64,000 nt of DNA, taken from the NCBI RefSeq assembly GCF_001428045.1, contig NZ_LMSD01000003.1, forward strand, positions 169,073-233,072, given 5' to 3'. The notes under the pieces were generated by a model, which was not told the origin of the DNA, made no database searches, and saw nothing but the letters and a program-made list of their open reading frames with translations. A program made the position numbers and the translations under genes. Shown piece after piece: positions 17,349 to 29,730 of this stretch. Origin of the DNA: Paenibacillus sp. Soil750 (lineage in GTDB: Bacteria; Bacillota; Bacilli; Paenibacillales; NBRC-103111). Positions within the stretch are counted from its first letter, which is position 1. Every line of letters starts with the position of its first letter.

Positions 17349-18632
17349 ATGACTACAGCCGTAGAAGCACGAGCCAGAGGTAAGCGTGTAAGACTAGATA
17401 AGCCGGAGCTTCTAGCTCCAGCAGGTAATTTGGAAAAGCTGAAATTTGCGATTCATTATGGCGCAGATGCTGTATATATCGGTGGACAGAAGTACGGTTT
17501 ACGTTCAAACGCGGATAATTTCTCCAAAGAGGAAATGCGTGAAGGTGTCGAATTCGCCAAGCAATATGGTGCCAAAGTATTCGTAGCAACGAATATCTAC
17601 GCACATAACGAGGATATTGAAGGCTTAGATGAGTACTTGCGAGGGCTGCAAGAGGTTGGTATTTCGGCTATTATCGCCGCAGATCCCATCATCATGGAAA
17701 CGTGTCGACGCGTTGCTCCGGAGCTCGAAGTCCACGTTAGTACGCAGCAGTCGGTGATGAACTGGCAAACCGTACAGTTCTGGAAAGATCAAGGAATCGA
17801 ACGTGTCGTATTAGCGCGTGAGGTCAGCATGCAGGAAATCGATGAAATCAAGGCGCATGTGGATGTCGAAATTGAAGCCTTTATTCATGGCGCCATGTGC
17901 AGTTCATACTCGGGGCGGTGTGTGTTGTCCAATCACTTTACGGATCGCGACTCGAACCGCGGCGGCTGCTCGCAATCATGCCGCTGGAAATATGACTTAT
18001 TCACGAAAGATCAGCCGCCTGATGCCCCCTTGGCAACGGATTTCCCTATGTTTGCTGAGGATGATGATGCTTTCACCATGGGATCCAAGGATTTAAGCAT
18101 GATTGATCATATCGCGGATATGATTGAATCGGGTGTGGATAGCTTTAAGATCGAAGGCAGAATGAAGAGTATTCACTACGTGGCAACGGTTGTGAATGCT
18201 TATCGTCAGGCGATCGATGCATATTTCGAGGATCCTGAGCACTTCAAGCTCAATCCTGTGTGGCAAGATGAGATTCATAAAGCGGCGAATCGACCTTTGA
18301 ACGATGGATTCTTTTATGAAGCGCCAGGTCATGAGGACCACATTTTTGAACCAGAAGATAAGGTCGTTGGTTTTGATTTCGTTGGATTGGTTATGGGGTA
18401 TAACGCAGATACTGGTATTGCTCTTATTCAGCAAAGGAATCATTTCAAGCCTGGCCAAGAAATTGAGTTTTTCGGCCCTGAAGGGACGCATTTTAAACAA
18501 ACGGTTGGCGTTATCCAAGATGAAGCGGGTCAAGAATTAACCGCAGCTAGACATCCCTTACAGTTAGTTCAGATAAAAGTGGATTTACCTGTGAAAAAAT
18601 GGGATATGATGCGTAAGAAAACAGGAAAATAG
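17349..18632 (+). CDS. yrrO: Peptidase U32 family protein, YrrO-like (tRNA hydroxylation)
   Basis: A 427-residue U32 protein with the full signature around residues 175-215 (EAFIHGAMCSSYSGRC, then GGCSQSCRW), whose four cysteines are typical of the group that carries an iron-sulfur cluster. It is the likely partner of the preceding YrrN in making tRNA wobble 5-hydroxyuridine from prephenate-derived chemistry, as shown for E. coli TrhP. The gap to yrrN is 25 bases. The operon ends at a strong terminator. Confidence 0.92.
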   Translation: MTTAVEARARGKRVRLDKPELLAPAGNLEKLKFAIHYGADAVYIGGQKYGLRSNADNFSKEEMREGVEFAKQYGAKVFVATNIYAHNEDIEGLDEYLRGLQEVGISAIIAADPIIMETCRRVAPELEVHVSTQQSVMNWQTVQFWKDQGIERVVLAREVSMQEIDEIKAHVDVEIEAFIHGAMCSSYSGRCVLSNHFTDRDSNRGGCSQSCRWKYDLFTKDQPPDAPLATDFPMFAEDDDAFTMGSKDLSMIDHIADMIESGVDSFKIEGRMKSIHYVATVVNAYRQAIDAYFEDPEHFKLNPVWQDEIHKAANRPLNDGFFYEAPGHEDHIFEPEDKVVGFDFVGLVMGYNADTGIALIQQRNHFKPGQEIEFFGPEGTHFKQTVGVIQDEAGQELTAARHPLQLVQIKVDLPVKKWDMMRKKTGK

Positions 18633-18640
18633 TACCATGG

Positions 18641-18684
18641 AAGCTTTCTCCAGTGTAAGTTATATTGGAGAAAGCTTTTTTTTA
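18641..18684 (+). terminator. Terminator after yrrO
   Basis: Twelve-base perfect stem AAGCTTTCTCCA / TGGAGAAAGCTT followed by eight T. Confidence 0.95.
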
Positions 18685-18799
18685 TTCTTTTATATCGTTT
18701 TATAGAGGATATTGGAAATGAATGTCGAAATTTACGTGTAACAATGCATGTAAACCTTTTCATTTGAGTAAACAATCAAAAGAAGGTAATTAGAAACTA

Positions 18800-20992
18800 A
18801 TGGTGGTGAACGAAATGACAAAAAAACTCCAAGGTATCCGCTCCATTTTAAACAAAGTAGTTCAAGCAACTGGTCAAGTTCGAAGGGGTCGAAATGTTGA
18901 CACTGCAGGTGGTGGATCAACTTCACCGAATGGTACATACGCGTTCAAAGGTCCGAGCAACATTAAGCTCGAAAATCCTGTGAAATCTGTTGGTATGAAG
19001 TTATTTCTGATGTTTTTTATTAGTATTTTGTTTTTCGTTCTTGTAGTAGGGATGATTTCGTATTCTGTCTCCAAAAGTGTAATTAAGAATAAGGTGTCCG
19101 AATCCAGTTTACAAACCGTGACACAAGCAGGTCAGAAATTAGATTTCCTGTATCAGACCTTTGATGATGTATCGTTACAAATTATGCTCAATAAAGAATT
19201 GCAGGATTTACTTGATAAGGTTCCTAAATTGGAGGCATCCTCCTATGAAGCACTAGATGTTACACGTCAATTGACAGAGAAATTAAACGTAGTGACCTTC
19301 TCCAACAAATCAATTAAAACGCTTCATTTGTATCGTCCAGACGGTAAGTTGATTGTGATTACGGGAGCTGGTGGCTCTCCGGCAACTGAAAATTCTGCTT
19401 CGACAGAGTGGTTTAAAGCAACTGTAGAAAACGCGGGTAAAGTGACTTGGTTAGATAGTCAAGCCAAAGGTTACTCAAGCAGCTCTACGAATACGTTTGC
19501 GATCAGCCGTCTGATGCGTAATACGTTAACGAACTCTTCTACTGCTGTTCTAGTCTTAGAACTAAGCACAGACATTTTAACGAAAGAGCTTAGCGGAATG
19601 TCATTAGGGGATGACAGTAATGTCATCATTACGAATACGGCGAATAAGAATATTGCATTAAAAGATATGAGTCAGATTGGCAAGGAATCTTCAATCCAAC
19701 TTACGAAAGAACAGATTGCAGAGGAACATGGTTCCTTTATTACGAAAGATGATCACTTGGTTGCATTCTACAAGTCAGCCGTATCGGGTTGGAACTTGGT
19801 TGGTGATATTCCAGTTAGTGCGCTAGTGAAAGATGCGAAGAAAATTTACAACTACACGCTCCTGATCGCCTTATTTGCTGCGATTGCAGCGGTCATCATC
19901 GGTATCATCGTAGCTAGAATGATTGGTAGTCCACTGATTAATCTACGTAACCTGATGCAGCAAGGTGCCAAAGGTAAACTAACGGTTCGCGCCAATTACA
20001 AGTCCAAGGATGAGATTGGGCAGCTAGGTGCAAGCTTTGACGTCATGATGCAGCAGATCACGACACTGGTACAACAAACGAGTACTTCTGCACAGGCCGT
20101 ATTTGAAACGGCGCAAGAATTGACGAACTCCTCTAAAGTAACAGCAACAGCGGCAAGAGAAATTGCTGTTGCGACGGATGAGATTTCCAATGGCGCAGGC
20201 GGTTTGGCAACGGAGTCTGAGAAGGGCAACGAGCTGACGCATCATATCGGCATTCAAATGAAACAAGTTATTGAAGCCAATCTTGAGATGGGAACTGCGG
20301 CAGCGGATGTACAAACGTCCAGTGAGCTTGGAACGAAGTACATGTCAGAGTTGATTGCCAAAACGAATCTGACGGAAGAAATGATTCGCTCCATGGTTGA
20401 TAAAGTGGATAAACTGAAAGAAAGCACACGTTCGATCCGTAAAATTTTGGATCTGTTGAATAACATTTCGAAGCAAACGAATATCTTGTCATTGAATGCC
20501 ACGATTGAAGCGGCACGTGCAGGTACAGCGGGCAAAGGCTTCATGGTCGTTGCAGATGAAATTCGTAAACTTGCTGATCAGTCTAAACAATCCATTGATG
20601 TTGTTGGTCAAATTACCGAAACGATTCAAGGTGAGATCGACGAAACCGTTAAAGTTCTTTCTACAGCAACCCCAATCTTCCAAGAACAGATTATGGCTGT
20701 AAAAGAAGCAGATACCATTTTCAAACAAGTAACGAATCATATGGGTGGCTTTATTGTTCAATTGAGCACCGTAAGTGACTCCATTTCTACACTAGAACAA
20801 TCACAAGTGGTGCTGTCGGATGCAATGACGAATGTCAGTGCAGTTGCTGAGGAATCGTTGGCGACTTCCGAGGAAGTTGCTTCCCTAAGCTCCGAACAAC
20901 TGAGCATTAGTGATGGTTTGGTGAAATTGTCGGACAAGCTGGATCAATTGTCCCAATCATTGACCGATACATTATCCAAATTCGAAGTGTAA
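18800..20992 (+). CDS. Methyl-accepting chemotaxis protein with long cytoplasmic N-terminus
   Basis: About 730 residues. Membrane segments lie near residues 63-90 and 348-372 and enclose an extracellular sensor of about 260 residues, Cache-like in size. A HAMP domain follows (about 372-425), then the signalling domain with the conserved hairpin tip ([20 protein letters not shown]). Before the first membrane segment there is an unusual cytoplasmic extension of about 60 residues, rich in Gly, Ser and basic residues. The start may be ATG 18800 or ATG 18815. It is monocistronic between two terminators and stands where Bacillus has udk and greA. Confidence 0.93.
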   Translation: MVVNEMTKKLQGIRSILNKVVQATGQVRRGRNVDTAGGGSTSPNGTYAFKGPSNIKLENPVKSVGMKLFLMFFISILFFVLVVGMISYSVSKSVIKNKVSESSLQTVTQAGQKLDFLYQTFDDVSLQIMLNKELQDLLDKVPKLEASSYEALDVTRQLTEKLNVVTFSNKSIKTLHLYRPDGKLIVITGAGGSPATENSASTEWFKATVENAGKVTWLDSQAKGYSSSSTNTFAISRLMRNTLTNSSTAVLVLELSTDILTKELSGMSLGDDSNVIITNTANKNIALKDMSQIGKESSIQLTKEQIAEEHGSFITKDDHLVAFYKSAVSGWNLVGDIPVSALVKDAKKIYNYTLLIALFAAIAAVIIGIIVARMIGSPLINLRNLMQQGAKGKLTVRANYKSKDEIGQLGASFDVMMQQITTLVQQTSTSAQAVFETAQELTNSSKVTATAAREIAVATDEISNGAGGLATESEKGNELTHHIGIQMKQVIEANLEMGTAAADVQTSSELGTKYMSELIAKTNLTEEMIRSMVDKVDKLKESTRSIRKILDLLNNISKQTNILSLNATIEAARAGTAGKGFMVVADEIRKLADQSKQSIDVVGQITETIQGEIDETVKVLSTATPIFQEQIMAVKEADTIFKQVTNHMGGFIVQLSTVSDSISTLEQSQVVLSDAMTNVSAVAEESLATSEEVASLSSEQLSISDGLVKLSDKLDQLSQSLTDTLSKFEV

Positions 20993-21004
20993 TAGCAAGT
21001 CGAG

Positions 21005-21035
21005 TCCACTCTCCAATCGGAGGGTGGATTTTTTT
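21005..21035 (+). terminator. Terminator after the chemoreceptor gene
   Basis: Ten-base stem TCCACTCTCC / GGAGGGTGGA with loop AATC, then seven T. Confidence 0.92.
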
Positions 21036-21130
21036 GCATTTTCGCAGCGTGCAAGCGGTTTGATGTGAAGCTAGAATGCCGATACTGATAGCAATAAGGT
21101 CAATTGAAGCATATAAAAGGGGATCGTACC

Positions 21131-22951
21131 ATGAGTGAGAATCAATTATCATCGATGGAGAAGAGACGTATGTTTTTGATGCTCTTTTTGATTCTGCTTG
21201 TATTTCTAGGTATATTCGGTAAATTATTCTGGATCCAAATCGCCGCAACGGAAAGCTATTCATCACGAGGAATCAATTTGGTGAAAAATTCCGTGATTCA
21301 AAGGCAACGCGCACTTGTCTTAGAGAGTGGAAGAGGCGAGATATTAGATCGCAATCTACAGCCATTGACTGGCAAAATTGTGAAAGCGCTGGTCGCTTTC
21401 CCGATCAATAGCGAATTTGCGATGAATGGGCAGGAGGTGAGCCAATTAGCACGTATTCTGAAGACGAATAAAGAGGGTTGGTTATCCTTTGCTCGTAATT
21501 TGAAAGAGCCGCAAGTATGGGGGACGCAAGATGGGGGGAAGGCACTCTCGTTGAGTTCCCAACAAGTGAAGGAGATAGATGGGTTAGGCTTAGCGAATAT
21601 TAAGGTAGTTGAAATGGAAGACCGCTATCCTACTGGCATGACAGCACGTCAGCTAGTTGGCTTTATCGGTCAAAATCCAGATCGTGTAATGCAACTCTAC
21701 GGCTCAGATTTGGAAAAAGGGCGACTTGCTCTGACTTCGAAGATTGGCGGAGCAGGCCTTGAGAAATCGTTCGACGCATGGCTTCGGGGTGTGGGTGAAA
21801 CCTCGATATCCTATTTCACGGATGCGGGGAAGAGGCCTCTAGCGGGATTGGACGCACGGATGATTGCACCGGATAACTCTTTCTACCCTGTGAAGCTAAT
21901 TACGACCTTAGACAGCCATGTGCAGCAGCAAATTGAAGCTCTAATGGATAAGTTGAATATTCGCGAAGGAGCGGCAGTTGTGCAAGAGGCAGCACAAGGC
22001 GATGTTATCGCAATGGCGAGCAGGCCGAACTACAATCCTTTACAAGTAGATCTAGCCAGTAATAATTGGAGTAATTATGCAATCAAAGCGACGGCTCCTG
22101 GTTCGATTTTCAAAACAATTGTAGCCGCGGCAGCGTTGGATGAGAAGGTTGTGACACCTACGGAAACGTTTGATTGTGAAGGGGCGCTCGGGAAGTATGG
22201 CTTTACTTGCTGGCGGAAAGATGGGCATGGACCTTTAACCTTAGAAGAGGGATATGCGCAATCGTGTAATATTGTGTTCGCGAATGTCATGCGGCGTCTA
22301 ACTGCCGCTCAATTAGAGAAATATGCCAATAAGTTAGGTGTACTTAATGAGGTAGGCTGGACAGGGAAAACAGATACGAGAGATGCTTTTGAACAATTTG
22401 ATTCCGAAGAGAGAGGGCAATTATTTGCTGCACATACCCCAGAGAATGATGAGGGGGTTCTCATGCAAACGGCAATTGGTCAAAGGGACGTCAGAATGAC
22501 TCCACTGCAGGCTTCGAATATGGTTGTGACCTTGTTGAATGATGGGAAGGGTTTTACCCCTAGAGTTGTGCAAGAAATCCAATATCAAACGGGACGTGAG
22601 ATGGAGGCATTTCCTGTTAAAAGCTTAGCTTCTGATGATGGCAAAATATCAGCTGCAACGAGTCGTACTTTGCTGAGTTGGATGAGGGAGGTTGTCACAG
22701 AAGGAACAGGTCAAAGTCTGCAAGGCGCGAAGTGGAAGCTGGCGGGTAAATCAGGGACAGCGCAGATTCAAAATGGTAATCAAGAGAAAGTAAATCAATG
22801 GTTCATTGGCTATGGACCTGTGGAGACTCCTCGTTATGCCGTTTCTGTCGTAATCAAAAATACAGACCCAACAGAAAGTAATAAGGCGATTCCTTTATTT
22901 AAGGGGATCATGGACATTTTGGCGAGCCAAGGGTTGTCAAACAGCAAATAA
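21131..22951 (+). CDS. Class B penicillin-binding protein (PbpI/PBP2-like transpeptidase)
   Basis: A 606-residue protein with one N-terminal membrane anchor (about residues 12-34), a dimerisation domain and a C-terminal transpeptidase. The three active-site motifs are present: PGSIFK (about 323-328, catalytic serine), SCN (about 377) and KSGTA (about 539). There are no PASTA repeats. The enzyme crosslinks peptidoglycan outside the membrane. Start 21131 follows AAAAGGGG. In Bacillus, yrrR (pbpI) lies a few genes beyond yrrO, so this is probably its positional counterpart (inference). It is 74 bases before lipL. Confidence 0.92.
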   Translation: MSENQLSSMEKRRMFLMLFLILLVFLGIFGKLFWIQIAATESYSSRGINLVKNSVIQRQRALVLESGRGEILDRNLQPLTGKIVKALVAFPINSEFAMNGQEVSQLARILKTNKEGWLSFARNLKEPQVWGTQDGGKALSLSSQQVKEIDGLGLANIKVVEMEDRYPTGMTARQLVGFIGQNPDRVMQLYGSDLEKGRLALTSKIGGAGLEKSFDAWLRGVGETSISYFTDAGKRPLAGLDARMIAPDNSFYPVKLITTLDSHVQQQIEALMDKLNIREGAAVVQEAAQGDVIAMASRPNYNPLQVDLASNNWSNYAIKATAPGSIFKTIVAAAALDEKVVTPTETFDCEGALGKYGFTCWRKDGHGPLTLEEGYAQSCNIVFANVMRRLTAAQLEKYANKLGVLNEVGWTGKTDTRDAFEQFDSEERGQLFAAHTPENDEGVLMQTAIGQRDVRMTPLQASNMVVTLLNDGKGFTPRVVQEIQYQTGREMEAFPVKSLASDDGKISAATSRTLLSWMREVVTEGTGQSLQGAKWKLAGKSGTAQIQNGNQEKVNQWFIGYGPVETPRYAVSVVIKNTDPTESNKAIPLFKGIMDILASQGLSNSK

Positions 22952-23025
22952 CAGGTATGATGGATGTTAAGCCTATTTGGCTATCCAGGCTGATGACACA
23001 TTCTAAACTCAGGAGACTTAACATA

Positions 23026-23847
23026 ATGGCGACCCAACTGCCTTCAACTTTACGCTTGCTAGATCGTTCAAATGATACCGAATCTAAACCGATATTATAT
23101 GCTTTTGCTTTAGAAGAGCTTTTATGCCGTGCAATTGGGCAAGGAACATCTCCCATCTTACATATTTGGCGGCACCCGCGTGCGTTCGTTATGGGATTAA
23201 GAGATAGCCGATTGCCAAGCGCAGCGAATGCAGACGAATGGCTGCGAAGCCAAGGTTATGATACAGCTGTACGTAATTCTGGTGGAGCGGCAGTACCCTT
23301 AGATAAGGGAGTTGTTAATATTTCTTTGCTGCTCCCGAAGGAAGCGGGAGATATGGAGCATCGCAAAGATTTCGACCTAATGGTCGGAGTAATTCGAGAA
23401 GTAATGGCTTCCATTACGGACCGAATTGACCAAGGAGAAATTATTGGTTCATTTTGCCCAGGAGAATTCGATCTGAGTATTGGAGGGCGTAAATTTTGCG
23501 GTATTGCACAACGCAGACAGCAGCTTGCTATTTCAGTACAAGCTTTTCTAATTGTTGAAGGGCGCGGCGAGGAGAAGGCTGCATTAGCTCGTGGTTTTTA
23601 TGAGAGAGCTGCCATATCATCAACCAAACATGACTATCCGATTGTGGTTCAGGAAAGCATGTCAAGCTTAGCGGAGTGTTTGCACTTGCCATTAACAGCA
23701 GAGTTGTTTGTTGAGCAGCTGCGACAGGAAATGAACAATCGAGGCATTCCGTTTGCTCAAGCTGAGGAAATCGCCGGCTATCCCGACGATTCTCAGATAC
23801 ATGAAATGATTACGCTAATGAAGGAGCGCTATGCGATTTCATCCTAA
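23026..23847 (+). CDS. lipL: Octanoyl-[GcvH]:protein N-octanoyltransferase (LipL-like)
   Basis: A 273-residue biotin/lipoate ligase-fold amidotransferase. The segment GSFCPGEFDLSIGGRKFCGI is the LipL hallmark. Its first cysteine is the acyl-carrying nucleophile in that family. The earlier RNSGGAAVPLDKGVVNISLL corresponds to the RxxGG region. LipL moves octanoyl groups from GcvH to the E2 subunits of 2-oxoacid dehydrogenases before sulfur insertion by LipA. Start 23026 has AGGAG 10 bases ahead. It converges on the esterase gene with a nine-base overlap. A target, the pyruvate dehydrogenase E2, is encoded 3 kb downstream. Confidence 0.85.
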   Translation: MATQLPSTLRLLDRSNDTESKPILYAFALEELLCRAIGQGTSPILHIWRHPRAFVMGLRDSRLPSAANADEWLRSQGYDTAVRNSGGAAVPLDKGVVNISLLLPKEAGDMEHRKDFDLMVGVIREVMASITDRIDQGEIIGSFCPGEFDLSIGGRKFCGIAQRRQQLAISVQAFLIVEGRGEEKAALARGFYERAAISSTKHDYPIVVQESMSSLAECLHLPLTAELFVEQLRQEMNNRGIPFAQAEEIAGYPDDSQIHEMITLMKERYAISS

Positions 23848-24570
23848 AAAATAATGCAGCGCTTCTGGCAGTTCAATTTGCCAAAAACCCCATATATGCT
23901 TGCCAGGTTTCTCTGTATAGTGAAGCGTGGCATTTTTGTCTTGCAAAAACGTGTGCGTCAGTCTGTTTTCCCGGACGAAATCGAAGGTACCCCGCTCTGT
24001 TGTAACGTCAGTTTCGTCTGTGCCGATTAACATATAAATCTCAAGCCAAGATAAGTCATCCTCTTGTTTAATTCTTTCACGGGTTATGTCGAAAAATGCG
24101 CCTGACAAGGATATAACTCGGCAAAAAAGGCTAGGATAATCTAAGGCGAGATGCAAGGAAACTGTTCCACCAAGTGAATCTCCTGCAAGAATGCGTTCTG
24201 ATCGCTCCGTACGGACGGGATAACGACTTTCTACATAAGGGAGAAGCTCCTCTGCGAAAAATTGACAGTAGACATCATGACGCTCTCCTTCAGGCGCATA
24301 TTCGGATGTCCGATTCACATTATTCACATCGACACCGACTACGATGGCAGGCTCTAAATCCTCATCTAAGATTAAACGAGTAAGGGTTGTAGCAATTCTG
24401 CCAAAATTAAAGAACTGTTCACCATCTTGACAGTAAATAACGGGATAAGAGAGTAGTTCGTTATAACCAGGGGGGAGATAGATCCGCAGGGGACGATTTT
24501 CTCCAAGCAGGCTCGAGGTGACTTCATCTTTGACAATAGTACGCTTATACAAACGGGAGTCGTCTAGCAT
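23839..24570 (-). CDS. Alpha/beta-hydrolase esterase (enterochelin-esterase-like)
   Basis: A 243-residue cytoplasmic hydrolase of the putative esterase family. The nucleophile elbow is GDSLGG. An early YPVIYCQDGEQFF segment and a late GKHIWGFW with a catalytic-type histidine match this group, which includes Bacillus YuiI/BesA-like siderophore esterases and other carboxyl esterases. Start ATG 24570 has AAGGAG ahead. It faces lipL with a nine-base overlap of the coding ends and no hairpin between them. The substrate is unknown. There are no siderophore genes nearby. Confidence 0.8.
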   Translation of the reverse strand: MLDDSRLYKRTIVKDEVTSSLLGENRPLRIYLPPGYNELLSYPVIYCQDGEQFFNFGRIATTLTRLILDEDLEPAIVVGVDVNNVNRTSEYAPEGERHDVYCQFFAEELLPYVESRYPVRTERSERILAGDSLGGTVSLHLALDYPSLFCRVISLSGAFFDITRERIKQEDDLSWLEIYMLIGTDETDVTTERGTFDFVRENRLTHTFLQDKNATLHYTEKPGKHIWGFWQIELPEALHYFLG

Positions 24571-24701
24571 CGTGGATCTCCTTCTCAATTGGGGTAGGTG
24601 TATTATAGCAGTTGTTGTTTCCTTATAAACTGTATTATATATTTTGTTAAACTGTACTATTCACTGACAGTAAAAAAGGTGAGATACCCCGCCACTACTG
24701 G

Positions 24702-24730
24702 TGTACAATTCACCAAAACAGGATTATAAT
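24702..24730 (+). promoter_or_regulatory. Putative promoter of the pyruvate dehydrogenase operon
   Basis: TGTACA (24702-24707), 17-base spacer, TATAAT (24725-24730). The -10 is perfect and the -35 partial. It lies about 60 bases before the pdhA start. Confidence 0.55.
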
Positions 24731-24782
24731 AATACTATAACAGAAGTTCAGATAGTAGGCACCAAAATCATATAAGAGGTGA

Positions 24783-25871
<1,089 letters not shown>

Positions 25872-25918
25872 AGCAAACGTTCGAAACAAGTTTTAACTTT
25901 AGGAGGCACAGAGTAGTC

Positions 25919-26899
25919 ATGGCACAAATGACAATGATTCAAGCGATAAAAGACGCGATGCGCGTAGAATTAGAAAGAGATCCTAATGTTATTTTGTTCG
26001 GTGAAGACGTTGGTAATGTTGGTGGCGTGTTCCGTGCAACAGAAGGATTACAAAAAGAATTCGGCGAAGAGCGCGTATTCGATACGCCTCTTGCTGAGTC
26101 CGCAATCGGCGGACTTGCGGTTGGTTTAGGCGTACAGGGCTTCCGCCCAATCGCTGAAATCCAATTCGTAGGTTTCATCTACGAAGCACTTGACCAAATT
26201 TGCGTGCAAGCAGCTCGTATGCGTTACCGTTCCGGCGGTCGTTATAACTCCCCAATCGTATTCCGTACGCCATTTGGCGGCGGGGTAAAAGCGGCTGAGC
26301 TTCATACTGATGCACTTGAGGGTCTACTTGTTCAAACACCAGGGATTAAAGTTGTTGTTCCTTCCAATCCTTATGATGCGAAAGGACTACTAATTGCAGC
26401 TATTCGCGATAATGACCCTGTTTTCTTCATGGAGCATTTGAACTTATACCGTGCGTTCCGCGGCGAAGTACCAGAAGGCGAATATACAGTCGAACTTGGT
26501 AAAGCGAATGTTGTCAAAGAAGGTTCAGACGTTACAATCATTACTTACGGCGCAATGGTACACACATCCATGAAAGCCGCTGAAGAAATCGAAAAAACAG
26601 AAGGTGTGAAAGTCGAAGTTATCGACCTTCGTACACTTCTTCCATTGGATATTGATACCATTGTCGCTTCCATTAAGAAAACAAATCGCGCGATTATCGT
26701 TCAAGAAGCGCAAAAAACATCTGGAGTAGCTGCAGAGGTTATTGCTCAAATTAATGAAAAAGCGATTCTACATCTGGAAGCGCCAGTTCTACGTATTTCA
26801 CCACCAGATACGGTGTATCCATTTGCACAGATCGAAGATGCTTGGTTGCCAAGTCCAGCAAGCGTTATTGCTGGAATTAAGAAAGTACTTGAATTCTAA
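25919..26899 (+). CDS. pdhB: Pyruvate dehydrogenase E1 component, beta subunit
   Basis: A 326-residue transketolase-like subunit with the N-terminal [18 protein letters not shown], the segment [14 protein letters not shown] and the C-terminal transketolase domain. It forms the alpha2beta2 E1 heterotetramer with PdhA. AGGAGG stands at the right distance before the ATG. It lies 47 bases downstream of pdhA. Confidence 0.97.
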   Translation: MAQMTMIQAIKDAMRVELERDPNVILFGEDVGNVGGVFRATEGLQKEFGEERVFDTPLAESAIGGLAVGLGVQGFRPIAEIQFVGFIYEALDQICVQAARMRYRSGGRYNSPIVFRTPFGGGVKAAELHTDALEGLLVQTPGIKVVVPSNPYDAKGLLIAAIRDNDPVFFMEHLNLYRAFRGEVPEGEYTVELGKANVVKEGSDVTIITYGAMVHTSMKAAEEIEKTEGVKVEVIDLRTLLPLDIDTIVASIKKTNRAIIVQEAQKTSGVAAEVIAQINEKAILHLEAPVLRISPPDTVYPFAQIEDAWLPSPASVIAGIKKVLEF

Positions 26900-26933
26900 T
26901 TCACCCAGTCGAAGGTAACAGGAGGTCGTACAC

Positions 26934-28274
26934 GTGGCATTGTTTGAATACAAGTTCCCAGAGCTTGGTGAAGGCATACATGAAGGCGAGATCGTGAAAA
27001 TGTTAGTTAAAGCGGGTGACACCGTAACTGACGAAACGATTCTTATGGAAGTACAGAATGATAAAGCAGTCGTTGAAGTTCCTTGTCCGGTTGAAGGCAA
27101 GATCGTCAGCGTTGCAGTCAAAGATGGACAAGTCTGCACAATCGGTGAGCTTGTGATGACGATTGAAGTGACAGGCGAGATGCCTGCGGCTTCAATGCAT
27201 CAAGGTTCCAGCCACGCGGCACCAGCCGTGGCTGTAGCAGCTCCACCTGCTGCGGCACCTGCGCCAGCAGCAGTAGCAGCACCAGCTGCAGCTCCTGCGG
27301 CAGCAGCTGTACCAGCAGCCGCGCCAACAGGTAGCGCGGGCCGTGAAGTGCTTGCGACGCCTAGCGTCCGTAAGCTGGCAAGAGAGAAAGGCATCACACT
27401 CGCAGAGGTGACGCCTACAGGGAAGCACGGCCGCGTAACACGCGAGGACGTGGAAGGCTTTGGAGGAGCTGGCACAGCGGCTACGGCAGCAACAGATGCA
27501 GCAGCACCAGTAGCTGACGAAACAGCAGCGGCACCTGCGGCGTCATCAGTGCAAGTAGTAACATCTGGCGATCGCGTCGAAGAACGGATTCCGTTCAAGG
27601 GCATCCGTAAAATCATCGCGAACGCGATGGTTAAATCCGTGTACACGGCTCCGCACGTGACATTGATGGATGAGATCGACGTGTCGGCACTTGTCGCTCT
27701 TCGTAACCGTACGAAGCCTCTAGCAGAGAAAAAAGGCGTGAAACTGACATACCTTCCTTTCATCGTGAAAGCATTGGTTGCAGCTTGCCGTCAATTCCCG
27801 GTCATGAACGCGATGATCGACGAAGAGAAGCAAGAAATCGTCTACAAAAAGTACTACAACATCGGGATCGCAACAGATACAGACAACGGCTTGCTCGTTC
27901 CTGTTATCCATGATGCTGACCGTAAAAACGTATGGTCCGTCGCAGCAGCGATTAAGGATTTGGCTGTGCGCGGTCGCGAGGGCAAATTGTCTCCGAACGA
28001 AATGAAAGGCGGCACCATTTCGATCACGAACATTGGGTCTGTTGGCGGTATGTTCTTCACACCGGTAATCAACTTCCCTGAAGTTGCGATCTTAGGTGCA
28101 GGCCGTATCACAGAAAAACCAGTTGTGAAAAACGGTGAAATCGCTGTTGGACACGTAATGGCGCTTTCCTTGAGTTTCGATCACCGTATCGTTGACGGAG
28201 CGACAGCACAAAGCTTCTTGAACTACATCAAACAGCTTCTGGCTGATCCAGAGCTTCTCGTCTTGGAGGTGTAA
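26934..28274 (+). CDS. pdhC: Dihydrolipoyllysine acetyltransferase (E2)
   Basis: A 446-residue core enzyme. One lipoyl domain comes first, with Lys44 in QNDKAVVEV as the lipoylation site. An Ala/Pro linker (about 95-135) follows, then the E1/E3-binding domain ([12 protein letters not shown]) and the acetyltransferase domain with the active-site DHRIVDG near residue 415. The start is GTG behind AGGAGG. The lipoyl domain is a plausible target of the upstream LipL. The long Ala-rich linker produces spurious open frames on the other strand. Confidence 0.97.
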   Translation: MALFEYKFPELGEGIHEGEIVKMLVKAGDTVTDETILMEVQNDKAVVEVPCPVEGKIVSVAVKDGQVCTIGELVMTIEVTGEMPAASMHQGSSHAAPAVAVAAPPAAAPAPAAVAAPAAAPAAAAVPAAAPTGSAGREVLATPSVRKLAREKGITLAEVTPTGKHGRVTREDVEGFGGAGTAATAATDAAAPVADETAAAPAASSVQVVTSGDRVEERIPFKGIRKIIANAMVKSVYTAPHVTLMDEIDVSALVALRNRTKPLAEKKGVKLTYLPFIVKALVAACRQFPVMNAMIDEEKQEIVYKKYYNIGIATDTDNGLLVPVIHDADRKNVWSVAAAIKDLAVRGREGKLSPNEMKGGTISITNIGSVGGMFFTPVINFPEVAILGAGRITEKPVVKNGEIAVGHVMALSLSFDHRIVDGATAQSFLNYIKQLLADPELLVLEV

Positions 28275-28278
28275 CATC

Positions 28279-29694
28279 ATGGTTGTAGGAGATGCTTCTT
28301 TAGATATAGATTTGTTGGTTATCGGCGCGGGTCCTGGCGGTTACGTTGCTGCGATTCGCGCAGCACAGCTTGGACAAAGTGTTCTTATTGTTGATAAAGA
28401 CGCTTGGGGCGGCGTATGTTTGAACCGCGGCTGTATCCCATCCAAAGCTTTGATCTCGGCAGCACATACGTATGAGCACGCTCAGCATGCCGATAGCATC
28501 GGGATCTCCGTAGAGAACGTGAAAGTGGACTTTGCGAAGGTACAAGCTTGGAAAAACAGCATTGTTGCTAAACAAACAGGTGGCGTTAGCGGCTTGCTAA
28601 AAGGCAACAAGATCCAAACGTTCCAAGGTGAAGCGATGTTTATCAACGAGCACGAAGCGCGTGTGTTCAATGATGCAGAAGCACCGCGTTACCGTTTCAA
28701 AAACTGTATTATCGCAACAGGTTCCCGTCCGATTGAGTTGAAAGCTTTCCCTTACGGTGGAAGAATCATCTCTTCAACAGAAGCGTTGAACTTGCCTGAA
28801 ATCCCGAAAAGCATGATCGTTATCGGTGGTGGTTATATCGGGATCGAGCTTGGCCAAACGTATGCGAAATTCGGTACGAAAGTGACTGTATTGGAAGGCT
28901 CTGATCACGTGCTTCCTGGCTTCGAGAAAGAATTAACGAAGCTGGTAGCTAAGAACTTAGAGAAAGTTGGCGTAGAGGTTCATACCGAAGCGTTAGCGCA
29001 ATCCTGTACGAAAACAGACAACGATGTTACGGTTACATTCACAGTTAAAGGCGAAGAGAAACAAGTCACGGCAGATTACGTTCTTGTAACGGTTGGTCGT
29101 CGTCCGAACACAGACGGCGAACTTGGACTAGACCTGATTAACTTGAAAATGACAGACCGCGGTTTGATCGAAGTCGATAACCAAGGTAGAACGAGCATTC
29201 CTCACATTTTTGCAATCGGTGATGTGGTTCCTGGTCTCTCCTTGGCACACAAAGCTTCCTATGAGGCTAAAGTGGCGGCTGAAGCGATTGCTGGACACGC
29301 AAGTATCGTTGATTACAAAGCAATGCCTGCTGTCGTATTCTCCGATCCGGAGATTGCTGGCGTAGGTCTAAGCGAAACCGAAGCGAAAGCGCAAGGAATC
29401 AATGTTACCATTGGTAAATTCCCTTATGCGGCTAACGGACGTGCGAACTCTTTGAACGCGGCTCAAGGCTTCGTAAAGCTTGTCGGTGACAAAGAAACAG
29501 GCCAATTGCTTGGTGGACAAATCGTAGGACCAGAAGCTTCGAATCTGATCGGTGAGCTAGCGCTTGCTGTTGAGATGGGCGCTAACCTGGAAGATATCGC
29601 ACTTACGATTCATGCACATCCAACATTGACTGAAATGATTATGGATGCCGCTGAAGGTGCACTTGGACACCCGATTCACCAACTTGGCAAATAA
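28279..29694 (+). CDS. lpdA: Dihydrolipoyl dehydrogenase (E3)
   Basis: A 471-residue flavoprotein that reoxidises dihydrolipoyl groups with NAD. FAD-binding [16 protein letters not shown], the redox disulfide [15 protein letters not shown], the NAD-binding [13 protein letters not shown] and the C-terminal HAHPTLTEM with the catalytic His-Glu pair are all intact. It follows the E2 stop by four bases and ends the operon before a hairpin. Confidence 0.97.
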   Translation: MVVGDASLDIDLLVIGAGPGGYVAAIRAAQLGQSVLIVDKDAWGGVCLNRGCIPSKALISAAHTYEHAQHADSIGISVENVKVDFAKVQAWKNSIVAKQTGGVSGLLKGNKIQTFQGEAMFINEHEARVFNDAEAPRYRFKNCIIATGSRPIELKAFPYGGRIISSTEALNLPEIPKSMIVIGGGYIGIELGQTYAKFGTKVTVLEGSDHVLPGFEKELTKLVAKNLEKVGVEVHTEALAQSCTKTDNDVTVTFTVKGEEKQVTADYVLVTVGRRPNTDGELGLDLINLKMTDRGLIEVDNQGRTSIPHIFAIGDVVPGLSLAHKASYEAKVAAEAIAGHASIVDYKAMPAVVFSDPEIAGVGLSETEAKAQGINVTIGKFPYAANGRANSLNAAQGFVKLVGDKETGQLLGGQIVGPEASNLIGELALAVEMGANLEDIALTIHAHPTLTEMIMDAAEGALGHPIHQLGK

Positions 29695-29730
29695 TTCTTT
29701 AATTACGGTTATTAGATGCCTTTAGATAAA

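Noticed and set aside
27200..27763. A 187-residue Ala-rich minus-strand frame
   Set aside because: It mirrors the Ala/Pro linker of the E2 gene. The composition explains it.
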